This document shows positions 54,262 through 61,640 of a stretch of 64,000 nucleotides of DNA, in pieces. The notes beneath the pieces were generated by a model. The model was not told the DNA's origin. It saw only the letters and a list, made by a program, of their open reading frames with translations, and made no database searches. Within the stretch, counting starts at the first letter, position 1, and each line of letters begins with the position of its first letter. Source of the DNA: Palsa-892 sp035295845 (GTDB taxonomy: Bacteria > Pseudomonadota > Alphaproteobacteria > Rhizobiales > Xanthobacteraceae); the NCBI GenBank assembly GCA_035295845.1, contig DATGIF010000027.1, positions 1-64,000 on the forward strand. The letters are read 5' to 3'. The position numbers and the translations under genes were made by a program.

Positions 54262-54330
54262 GAGGGCCGGGCCCTCAACAAAGCGCGCGGGCCAAGCCCG
54301 CGCAATTGGCGGGGTTTATGACGGCCCCGC
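54262..54330 (-). promoter_or_regulatory. hairpin-rich upstream region of rplU, possible leader
   Basis: Three GC stems lie before rplU: GCGGGG/CCCCGC (54309-54330), GCGCGGGC/GCCCGCGC (54285-54303) and GAGGGC/GCCCTC (54262-54276). L21 operons of several bacteria carry structured autoregulatory leaders. Whether this is one is uncertain, since high-GC DNA forms hairpins easily. Confidence 0.3.
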
Positions 54331-54406
54331 TGCAACCTGTCAAGAAAAGGCCGGTTCGGTTCGGTCTTTGCCGAAGTTTTCCGCTTTCGCGGCGCCAGGG
54401 TTCCGG

Positions 54407-54637
54407 TCAGAGCCACAAAAGGCGGAGGACGACGCCCAAGGCCAAGACCGCGGCGAGCACGCAGTACCAGCCCACCACGGTCCAGTAGGCCGCGGGGTTC
54501 GCGCGGCGCGAAAAAATCCGGTCGCGGTTGTAGCGCACATAAAGCCATGCGCTGCCGGAACGCAGCGCCGCCAGCGCCAGCCACGCGAAATAGGCGGCGG
54601 CCGCCGTCAGCAGCACAATTTGAAGGACAGGGGGCAT
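54407..54637 (-). CDS. small two-helix membrane protein, unknown function
   Basis: A 76-residue protein: helix 1 PVLQIVLLTAAAAYFAWLAL, a charged loop (YVRYNRDRIFSRRANP), helix 2 YWTVVGWYCVLAAVLALGVV. The start at 54637 begins at the first helix; a longer form from 54697 is possible. No family recognised. It lies between rplU and tRNA-Ser. Confidence 0.55.
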   Translation of the reverse strand: MPPVLQIVLLTAAAAYFAWLALAALRSGSAWLYVRYNRDRIFSRRANPAAYWTVVGWYCVLAAVLALGVVLRLLWL

Positions 54638-54785
54638 GCGGGCTGACTCTTCTCGCGGCGGGCCGGGGCAGTCTGCATCGTCTGCCGACGGGAGCAAGGG
54701 GAGAAGCCGCGCCTTGCTCCATCCGGATCGCTTCGATAAGTTCCGCCCGACCTTCGCGGGGGTTTTCTCCGCGCGTTACCTCTGC

Positions 54786-54875
<90 letters not shown>

Positions 54876-54936
54876 ACATTTCTATTATTGCGACGCTGCT
54901 CTAATGAGCGATGCGCTCACTTAGGATCACAGCGGT

Positions 54937-55305
54937 TTACGTGATTAATGTTGTGGCTAGCCAAACGAAAATCAGAAGACCCGCTAAATACAGAAAAAAT
55001 TGAAGAAGTGAGGAGACTCGAGTGGCGGTCCGATAGATATTAAATTTTCCTTGGTCCTGAGATCCTGCGAGCGAAGCCAACGCTACGTAACCAGCCAGGA
55101 CGGAAGCAACAAAAAAACTTTCGGCCCACAGAAACAAACAAAATTGTGTCGGAGTGATCCCCACCGCGCGAATGTCCTTGATTATCGCAAGTAAACCGGC
55201 AGGGGCGATGAGAAAGGTGGATGCGAGCGTAACGAGCAACTTAGTTTGCTCGATGTACGTCGCGGAGGCGGCCTTTCGGTCTTCCTTCCCTTTCTCTCTA
55301 CTCAT
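54937..55305 (-). CDS. orphan membrane protein next to tRNA-Ser
   Basis: A 122-residue protein with a charged N-terminus (SREKGKEDRKAASATYIEQ) and three hydrophobic helices (LLVTLASTFLIAPAGLLAII; FCLFLWAESFFVASVLAGYV; FFLYLAGLLIFVWLATTLI). Base composition is clearly lower in GC than the rest of the window, and codon use is looser. No family recognised. Together with the next gene it looks like a small acquisition beside the tRNA. Confidence 0.6.
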   Translation of the reverse strand: MSREKGKEDRKAASATYIEQTKLLVTLASTFLIAPAGLLAIIKDIRAVGITPTQFCLFLWAESFFVASVLAGYVALASLAGSQDQGKFNIYRTATRVSSLLQFFLYLAGLLIFVWLATTLIT

Positions 55306-55331
55306 TATTCAAGCTCGATTTACTTATTGCA

Positions 55332-55649
55332 TCACAGTATATTTCGGTCGCAGAAAGGCGGGATGCTACAGAAGCGCCGATGAAAGGACTGAATTACGTC
55401 GATTGAATCCCTAGATTCTCGTCGCGCAAAGTGCGCCGGAAAATCTTCTTCATACATGTCATCCAAAATTCGACTGATACTCGTCTTAACAATTGTCCAA
55501 TAATTTGGACTCACAAAAGAAGCCGGTTGGAGTAGTTCAACTATCGGAATCTCGAGCATCATACGGGCACCAAGCGTCAGTCTAAATTGGCGCTTCGCTT
55601 CGCTTTCGTTTATTATTCTTGAAATTTCAAAACTGACATCGTCAGCCAT
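55332..55649 (-). CDS. orphan hypothetical protein next to tRNA-Ser
   Basis: A 105-residue soluble protein (FEISRIINESEAKRQFRLTL, VKTSISRILDDMYEEDFPAH) with no recognised motif. AAGGGGCGGG lies a few bases before the ATG. It is AT-richer than the flanking housekeeping genes, like its neighbour 26 bp downstream; the two may form a unit. The 176 bp upstream (55650-55825) are non-coding and AT-rich; no copy of the tRNA 3' end was seen there. Confidence 0.55.
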   Translation of the reverse strand: MADDVSFEISRIINESEAKRQFRLTLGARMMLEIPIVELLQPASFVSPNYWTIVKTSISRILDDMYEEDFPAHFARRESRDSIDVIQSFHRRFCSIPPFCDRNIL

Positions 55650-55825
55650 CTATCCCGCCCCTTTTCCCACGGTTGAGGTTATCTCAACGTATACTAGAAA
55701 TTATTCTTGATGTGGCAAGCAAAACGCCTTCATCTTCAAAGGCCACGTAGGTGCAATCGGGGCAAGTGTTGCGGAGTCCAGTTAGAGTCGATTTGATTTT
55801 CGACCTAGGCAATTACATCTAAATC

Positions 55826-57706
55826 CTACACCACGAACTCTTCCGCCCGCGCACTCGCCGCCAGCCACTCCTCTTCGACCTTCGCCAGCGCCAGCGCGGC
55901 ACCGGCCCGCGTCTTGGCCAGCGAAGCCGCTTCCGCCGGATTCTGCGCGTGCAAATTCGCGTCGGCGAGCTTCGCGTCGATCTTCTCGATCTCGCGCTCG
56001 AACTTCGTAACCTCTGATTCCAGCTCCTTGATCCGCTTTTTCAGCGCCTTCAATTCGGCGCGCGTCTCGCTGCTCGTCGGGCCGTCGGCGCGTTTGCCTT
56101 TTCCCTTTCCTCTTCCTTGGCCGTTCAGCTTGCTCGCGCCGGACGAGCCCAGCACCTGCCGGCGATATTGATCGAGGTCGCCGTCATAGGGCTTCACCGT
56201 GCCGTCGGCGACGAGCCACAGCCGGTCGGCGCAGGCGTCGAGCAAATGCCGGTCGTGGCTCACCAGCACCACGGCGCCGGGATAATCGTTAACGGCGGAA
56301 ATCAACGCCGCGCGCGCCTCGATGTCGAGATGATTTGTTGGCTCATCGAGAATGAGAAGATGCGGGCCGTGAAACGCAGCCAACCCGAGGAGGAGCCGCG
56401 CCTTCTCGCCGCCGGAGAGCTCCGCCACCTTGGTGTCGGCCGCCGCCGCCGAAAAGCCCATCTCGGCGGCGCGGGCGCGGATCTTCGCCTCCGGCGCGCC
56501 CGGCATCAGGCGGCGCACATGCTCGGCCGGCGATTCATCGGCGTGCAATTCGTCGAGCTGATGCTGCGCGAGATAGGCGATCTGCAATTTGCTCGCGCGC
56601 ACGATTTTGCCCGCCTCCGGCGCGAGCCGTTCGGACAAGAGCTTCGCGAACGTGGACTTGCCGTTGCCGTTGGGGCCCAAGAGCGCGATGCGGTCGTCCT
56701 CGTCGATGCGGAGATCGAGGCCGCGGAGCACGGGCTTGCCCGGCGCATAGCCGACCGACACTTCGTCGAGCACGATGATCGGCGGCGACAGCAGCTTTTC
56801 CGGCGGCCGGATGGAGATCGCGGCGCGCGCCTCCTCCACCTGATCCGCGAGCGGCTCCATGCGGGCGAGCGCCTTGATCCGCGATTGCGCCTGGCGCGCC
56901 TTCGAGGCCTTGGCGCGGAAGCGCTCGACGAAGGCGACCATGTGGGCGCGCTCGGCCTCCTGGCGCTTTCGCGCCTTCTGCTCGACCACGAGCTGCTCGC
57001 GCCGCTGGCGGTCGAACTGCGTGAAGCCGCCGCGATAGAGCTTCAGCTTCTTCTGATCGAGATGCAGGATGAAGGAGACCGAGGTGTCGAGGAGGTCGCG
57101 GTCGTGGCTGATGAGGAGGACCGTGTGCGGATAGCGCGCGAGATAATCCTGAAACCACAGCGTCCCTTCGAGATCGAGATAGTTGGTGGGCTCGTCAAGC
57201 AGCAGCAAATCCGGCTCGGAAAAGAGGAGCGCCGCGAGCGCCACCCGCATCCGCCAGCCGCCGGAAAATTCCGAACAGGGCCGCGCCTGCGCCGCCTCGT
57301 CGAAGCCGAGGCCGGCGAGAATCTTCGCCGCGCGCGCGGGCGCGGAATGGGCGTCGATCTCGACCAGGCGATTTTCCACCTCGGCAATGCGCATCGGGTC
57401 GGCGGCGGTGTCGCGCTCGTGCATCAGTTTCGCGCGCTCGGTATCGGCGGCGAGCACCATCTCGAGCAGCGTCTCGGGGCCGGCGGGCGCTTCCTGCGCG
57501 ACGCAGCCGATGCGCGCGCGGGCCGGCATGTTGATGGAGCCGGTCTCGGTTTCGACCTCGCCGAGGATCGCGCGGAAGAGCGTGGTCTTGCCGGCGCCGT
57601 TCCGCCCGACCAGGCCCACGCGCGCGCGCTCGGGGATCGCCGCGGAGGCGTGATCCAGCAGGAGCTTGCCGGCGATGCGGAGGGAAATGTCGTCGAGCAC
57701 GATCAT
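55826..57706 (-). CDS. ABC-F family ATPase
   Basis: A 626-residue protein with two ABC domains and no membrane segment. Domain 1 has Walker A GLVGRNGAGKTTLFRAI, signature FSGGWRMRVALAALLF and DEPTNYLDLEG. Domain 2 has LLGPNGNGKSTFAKLL, LSGGEKARLLLGLAAF and DEPTNHLDIEA. Between them lies the P-site linker of ABC-F factors (about residues 230-300, Arg/Lys-rich). A C-terminal coiled coil (ALKKRIKELESEVTKFEREI) follows. ABC-F proteins act on the ribosomal E site; this resembles the YheS/Uup branch. The start at 57706 is the domain start. Confidence 0.93.
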   Translation of the reverse strand: MIVLDDISLRIAGKLLLDHASAAIPERARVGLVGRNGAGKTTLFRAILGEVETETGSINMPARARIGCVAQEAPAGPETLLEMVLAADTERAKLMHERDTAADPMRIAEVENRLVEIDAHSAPARAAKILAGLGFDEAAQARPCSEFSGGWRMRVALAALLFSEPDLLLLDEPTNYLDLEGTLWFQDYLARYPHTVLLISHDRDLLDTSVSFILHLDQKKLKLYRGGFTQFDRQRREQLVVEQKARKRQEAERAHMVAFVERFRAKASKARQAQSRIKALARMEPLADQVEEARAAISIRPPEKLLSPPIIVLDEVSVGYAPGKPVLRGLDLRIDEDDRIALLGPNGNGKSTFAKLLSERLAPEAGKIVRASKLQIAYLAQHQLDELHADESPAEHVRRLMPGAPEAKIRARAAEMGFSAAAADTKVAELSGGEKARLLLGLAAFHGPHLLILDEPTNHLDIEARAALISAVNDYPGAVVLVSHDRHLLDACADRLWLVADGTVKPYDGDLDQYRRQVLGSSGASKLNGQGRGKGKGKRADGPTSSETRAELKALKKRIKELESEVTKFEREIEKIDAKLADANLHAQNPAEAASLAKTRAGAALALAKVEEEWLAASARAEEFVV

Positions 57707-57904
57707 GGCGCGGAGCTTTTCGCAAGCGAAGGGGGAAGGCGCAATAGACGCGGCAAAGCCGGCAGCAATGCCAGCAGTCGGCGCCGCCCGAGGAAGGCAC
57801 CTGCTCGCAAAATCCGGCCACGCTGGGCGGCGCGCCATAACGGCTGGCGCCGCGCGCATCCACAGGGTAAAGTTCCCGCCGATTCAGCCGGCGGGAATTT
57901 TGCC

Positions 57905-58165
57905 GTGACAAAAATCCGGATCGTCGCCACAGGTTTCGCCGCTTTCGCGCTCGCGGCGCTCATTCCGCCTGCGGCCAACGCGGCGGATCTCGGCGTCACG
58001 CCGCGTGCGCCTATGAAGCGCGTCGCCCACGCCTGCACCTGCCGCGGCCATGCATATGAAGAGGTGGACTGGTTCTATTTCACCGATTGTTGCTATCCGA
58101 CCGGCCATCCGCGGCCGAAAGGCTTCTGCGGCGGCAAAGACTTCTACTTCGGCGGCGTCTGGTAA
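57905..58165 (+). CDS. small secreted cysteine-rich protein, GTG start
   Basis: An 86-residue protein with signal peptide (VTKIRIVATGFAAFALAALI) and a mature segment rich in Cys and aromatics (HACTCRGHAYEEVDWFYFTD, CCYPTG, FCGGKDFYFGGVW). Five Cys suggest metal or disulfide binding. A GGCGGGA site precedes the GTG. No family recognised. It is divergent from the ABC-F gene, 198 bp away. Confidence 0.58.
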   Translation: MTKIRIVATGFAAFALAALIPPAANAADLGVTPRAPMKRVAHACTCRGHAYEEVDWFYFTDCCYPTGHPRPKGFCGGKDFYFGGVW

Positions 58166-58353
58166 GCCGCCCGCCGCCGCGACGTTCAAATTTTAATGAA
58201 GTCCAAATTTTAGCGCTGCCGATTTTTTATGCGGCGGCCGCTGATTTCATCTTTGTTAGGAACTCGGGCGCAGCATTGGCGTTGGTCGACAGTTGTGTTC
58301 GACAGCAGCGGAGAGTCTCACGCGCGCCTTTCTCCCTGCGAGGAGAAAGAGTC

Positions 58354-58614
58354 ATGTTCGGTTTCGAGCTTCCGCACCTTATTCTCATCCCGCCGCCCTG
58401 GAATTTGCTGATGGTCGGGCTGCTGCCGTTTTTCATCGTCGCGATGCTGCTGCCCAACAATTTCCTGATGCCGAAAAACGACGACGGCGATTTCTACGGC
58501 AGCGACGACGAGGATAAAGAGAGCCTGGTGCCGAGGCCGGCCGACAAGCCGGCGAAGACCACCAAATTCAGCTGGAGCACCTACGAGGGCGCCAAGCGCA
58601 AAGATCGAAATTGA
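58354..58614 (+). CDS. small membrane-anchored acidic protein, unknown function
   Basis: An 86-residue protein: one hydrophobic segment near the N-terminus (LLMVGLLPFFIVAMLLPNNF) followed by an acidic stretch (KNDDGDFYGSDDEDKE) and a basic end (YEGAKRKDRN). AGGAG is 8 bases before the ATG. A strong terminator follows. No family recognised. Confidence 0.62.
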   Translation: MFGFELPHLILIPPPWNLLMVGLLPFFIVAMLLPNNFLMPKNDDGDFYGSDDEDKESLVPRPADKPAKTTKFSWSTYEGAKRKDRN

Positions 58615-58642
58615 TTGCGGACCCGGAGATTGCTGCGAAACG

Positions 58643-58676
58643 AAAACCCCGGCCTTGCGGCCGGGGTTTCCATTTT
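58643..58676. terminator. bidirectional rho-independent terminator
   Basis: An 11-bp perfect stem (AAACCCCGGCC / GGCCGGGGTTT) with a TTGC loop. It is followed by CCATTTTT on the plus strand and by TTTTCGTTTCG on the minus strand. It can serve the acidic membrane protein and the convergent Arg-Asp repeat gene. Confidence 0.88.
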
Positions 58677-58702
58677 TGCTTTTCGTTTATTCGCGCCGAT
58701 CG

Positions 58703-58945
58703 TTAGTCCCAGTCGCGGTCGTGACGATACCACCACCCGCGATGGTCGCGATCCCGGTCGCGGTCGCGGTGGTACCACGTCCAACGGTCGCGATCCCGGT
58801 CGCGATCGCGGTCACGGTCCACGCCGACGCCCACGCCGATGCCGATTTCCTCGGCGTGCGCCGGGTTGCTGATCACCGGCGCGTTCATCAGCGCCGGAGT
58901 CGTGAGCAACCCCAAGGCAACGAACGGAAGTGCAATCTTTTTCAT
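58703..58945 (-). CDS. small secreted Arg-Asp repeat protein
   Basis: An 80-residue protein with signal peptide (MKKIALPFVALGLLTTPALM... to about residue 31) and a mature part that begins EIGIGVGVGV and then alternates Arg and Asp (DRDRDRDRDRDR, HRDRDRDRDH, RHDRDWD). A full Shine-Dalgarno sequence (GGAGGT) stands 6 bases before the ATG, arguing for real expression. The repeat is encoded by tandem hexamers, prone to slippage. Function unknown; zwitterionic RD repeats may bind surfaces or phosphate. Confidence 0.68.
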   Translation of the reverse strand: MKKIALPFVALGLLTTPALMNAPVISNPAHAEEIGIGVGVGVDRDRDRDRDRDRWTWYHRDRDRDRDHRGWWYRHDRDWD

Positions 58946-59033
58946 GACGTACCTCCTCTCGGTTCTCACGGTTCTTATGGTTTGCCGCGCGCCGTTCGCG
59001 ACGCGCTTGTCTAGGACCAACGAGCGGGGGAAG

Positions 59034-59177
59034 TTATGGTTCCGCTGATATATCGCCGGTATTCGGCGGCTTCGACGGGCGCTGTTTCGCCGCGTCCGCG
59101 TTTTCGTGCGCGACCGACGTCGATGAACCCAGGATGAACAAGATGAGGAAGAAGCGGGCGAAAAGTTCTTTCAACAT
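59034..59177 (-). CDS. possible very small secreted protein
   Basis: A 47-residue frame starting with a hydrophobic leader (LKELFARFFLILFILGSSTS) and a short polar tail (HENADAAKQRPSKPPNTGDI). It looks like a signal peptide with little mature protein. No ribosome site is seen. Kept only as a possibility. Confidence 0.3.
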   Translation of the reverse strand: MLKELFARFFLILFILGSSTSVAHENADAAKQRPSKPPNTGDISAEP

Positions 59178-59337
59178 GGCGTGAAGCCTGTTGTTGCTTC
59201 TCCCTCGCAGGCGGAAACCCAACGCCGATGCGTGTCCGTTCGTTCCAATGCGCGAAACCGGACCTAGGCGGCCTCTACAGAAATGCTTTAACAATAGAAA
59301 GCTCCGGTCCGTCTCCTCGCAGAACAAGCTTTCCCCG

Positions 59338-60579
59338 ATGCAGCTTCCCTCCGAAATCGACGTCGCCGTGATCGGCGCGGGCAGCGCCGGCGTCGGCGCC
59401 GGGCGAAGGCTCGCGGCGGCGAAGATCAATTTCGTGGTGCTCGAAGCGCGGGACCGCGTCGGCGGCCGCGCCTGGACGAAAACCGTCGACGGATTTCCGC
59501 TCGATCTCGGCTGCGGCTGGCTGCATTCGGCCGATCACAATCCGTGGACGAAAATCGCCGAGGAAGAAGGCCTCACCATCGACCGCTCGCCGCCGCCGTG
59601 GGGCAAGCCGGCGCTGCAATACGGATTTTCCGCCGCCGAACAGGAGGAGTGGCGCGCCGAAATCGCCGCCTTCTACGAGCGCCTTAATAAAGCGGCGGAG
59701 ACGCAGCGCGACCGGCCGCTGTCGGACTTTCTCGAGCCCGGCGGCAAGTGGAATGCCTGGCTCAACGCGATCAGCACCTATGTCAACGGCGTCGAGCTCG
59801 ACCGCGCCTCGATCGGCGATTACGCGGCTTACGAAGATTCGGGCGTGAACTGGCGCGTGGCCGAAGGCTACGGCACGGCGATCACGATTGCCGCGCGGGC
59901 GCTGCCGGTGGTCTTCGATTGCGCGGTGAAAACGATCGATCACGGCGGCCGACGATTGCGGATCGAGACCGCGCGGGGAAATTTGCAGGCAAGGACCGCG
60001 GTCATCACCGTGCCCTCGCAACTGATCGCGGAAGAGGCAATCCGCTTCACGCCCGCCCTTCCCGAGAAGCTCGAAGCCGCGGGCGGCTTGCCGCTAGGCC
60101 TTGCCGACAAGGCGTTTCTGCATCTTGCCGACGCCGAGAAGTTTCCGCCGGATTCGCGGCTCTTCGGCCGCATCCACCCCGCGGGGGCCGCGACGCATCA
60201 AATCCGCTGGCAGGGGCGGCCGCTGATCGAGAGCTATTTCGGCGGCAAGCTCGCGCGCGAACTCGAGAACGCGGGCGCGGGCGCGCTCGGCGCCTTCGCC
60301 GTCGACGATATCGTGAGCCTCGTCGGCAACGATCTCCGGCCCAGGCTCAGGGTGCTCGCGACCTCGTCGTGGTCGCGCGATCCGTTCGCGCGCGGCTCCT
60401 ATTCCTATGCGCTGCCGGGCTTCGAGTCGGCGCGGGCGAAGCTCGCCGCCCCCGTCGACAATCGCCTCTTCTTCGGCGGCGAAGCCTGCTCGCCGCATCA
60501 CTTCTCCACCGCCCATGGCGGCTACGAGGCGGGTGTTACCGCCGCCGAACAGGCGATCGCGGCGCTGGCCAAACGTTGA
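59338..60579 (+). CDS. flavin monoamine oxidase family protein
   Basis: A 413-residue FAD enzyme. The dinucleotide loop is VAVIGAGSAGVGAGRRLAAA; the second FAD motif VVLEARDRVGGRAWT is that of amine oxidases; GCGWLHSADHNPW, the NWRVAEGYGTAI segment and the C-terminal FFGGEACSPHHFSTAHGGYE FAD-binding motif complete the family pattern. No signal peptide. Substrate unknown. It stands ahead of the binding-protein/TcuA pair with a 74-bp gap. Confidence 0.86.
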   Translation: MQLPSEIDVAVIGAGSAGVGAGRRLAAAKINFVVLEARDRVGGRAWTKTVDGFPLDLGCGWLHSADHNPWTKIAEEEGLTIDRSPPPWGKPALQYGFSAAEQEEWRAEIAAFYERLNKAAETQRDRPLSDFLEPGGKWNAWLNAISTYVNGVELDRASIGDYAAYEDSGVNWRVAEGYGTAITIAARALPVVFDCAVKTIDHGGRRLRIETARGNLQARTAVITVPSQLIAEEAIRFTPALPEKLEAAGGLPLGLADKAFLHLADAEKFPPDSRLFGRIHPAGAATHQIRWQGRPLIESYFGGKLARELENAGAGALGAFAVDDIVSLVGNDLRPRLRVLATSSWSRDPFARGSYSYALPGFESARAKLAAPVDNRLFFGGEACSPHHFSTAHGGYEAGVTAAEQAIAALAKR

Positions 60580-60653
60580 TGCGGGGCTCAATCGCGAATT
60601 GCGCTTGCGCGCGGAGCCCGTAAGATCGCCGCAAAAATAACGGGAGGCGCGCC

Positions 60654-61622
60654 ATGGGACGATTGAAAAGAGCCGCAGTCGCGTTTTGGCTCGCCGTTGC
60701 GCTCGTGGCTCCGGGCGCTGCGGAAGATTGGCCCGCGCGCCCGATCACGATCATCGTGCCGTTCGCACCCGGCGGCACCACCGACATCGTCGCGCGCATC
60801 GTCTCGCAGCCGCTCGGCGAGCGGCTCGGCCAGAACGTCATCATCGAAAATATCGGCGGCGCCGGCGGCACGCTCGGCGCGGGCCAGGCGGCGAAGGCTT
60901 CAACCGACGGCTACACCATCTTCATGGCGACGATCGCGCACACGATCGCGCCCAGCATCTACAAGTCGCTGCCCTACGATTTCCAGAAGGACTTCGATCC
61001 GGTCACCGTGGTCGCCTACGTGCCGAACATCGTGATCGTCAATCCGGCGGTGCCGGCGAAAACCATCGCCGAACTCATCGTCTATATCCGCGCCAATCCC
61101 GGCAAGGTGAATTACGGCTCGGCCGGCATCGGCTCGACCGAGCATCTGTCCGGCGAGCTGATGGCGGCGATGGCGAAGCTCAAGATGGTGCACGTGCCCT
61201 ACAAGGGCGGCGCGCCGATGATGGCGGACCTCATCGCCGGCCACATCGAGATGGCGATCGAAACGAGCGGCTCGGCCTCCGCGCATATAAAGTCGGGCGG
61301 CGTGCGCGCGCTTGCCGTCTCCACCGCCAGGCGCTCGCCGGCGTTTCCGGACCTGCCGACGCTCGCGGAAGCGGGCCTTCCCGACTATGACGTGAAGACC
61401 TGGTACGGCCTGCTGGTGCCGCAGGGCACGCCGCCCGGCATTCGCGACCGGCTCTACAAGGAAGTCAGCGAGATTCTGCGCTCGCCGGATATCGCGAAAC
61501 GGCTCTCCGACATCGGCGCCGAGCCGGGCGGCGACACGCCGGTGGCGTTCGCCGATTTCATCAGGAGCGAGACGGAGAAGTGGACGAAGCTTTCCAAAGA
61601 CGCGCATATCAGCGCCCCGTGA
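60654..61622 (+). CDS. Bug/TctC-family periplasmic solute-binding protein
   Basis: A 322-residue protein with signal peptide (RAAVAFWLAVALVAPGAAED) and the family start WPARPITIIVPFAPGGTTDI. NYGSAGIGSTEHLSGELM and HVPYKGGAPMMADLIAGHIE are the carboxylate-loop landmarks of tripartite tricarboxylate transporter receptors. TctA/TctB membrane genes are absent here; such orphan receptors are common. TcuA follows after 18 bp, which suggests a tricarboxylate-like ligand. Confidence 0.9.
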   Translation: MGRLKRAAVAFWLAVALVAPGAAEDWPARPITIIVPFAPGGTTDIVARIVSQPLGERLGQNVIIENIGGAGGTLGAGQAAKASTDGYTIFMATIAHTIAPSIYKSLPYDFQKDFDPVTVVAYVPNIVIVNPAVPAKTIAELIVYIRANPGKVNYGSAGIGSTEHLSGELMAAMAKLKMVHVPYKGGAPMMADLIAGHIEMAIETSGSASAHIKSGGVRALAVSTARRSPAFPDLPTLAEAGLPDYDVKTWYGLLVPQGTPPGIRDRLYKEVSEILRSPDIAKRLSDIGAEPGGDTPVAFADFIRSETEKWTKLSKDAHISAP

Positions 61623-61640
61623 AGCGTTAGGAATATCGCG

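Noticed and set aside
55650..55825. Second copy of the tRNA-Ser 3' end as an attachment site
   Set aside because: Read through this spacer and found no stretch matching the tRNA T-arm or acceptor end.
56117..57900. Plus-strand open frame opposite the ABC-F ATPase
   Set aside because: Shadow of a well-supported ABC-F gene. Only its last part (from the GTG at 57905) beyond the ABC-F gene has a signal peptide and was kept.
58708..58840. Tandem hexamer repeats considered as CRISPR or VNTR
   Set aside because: The repeats are in frame and encode Arg-Asp dipeptides of a signal-peptide protein; there are no spacers.
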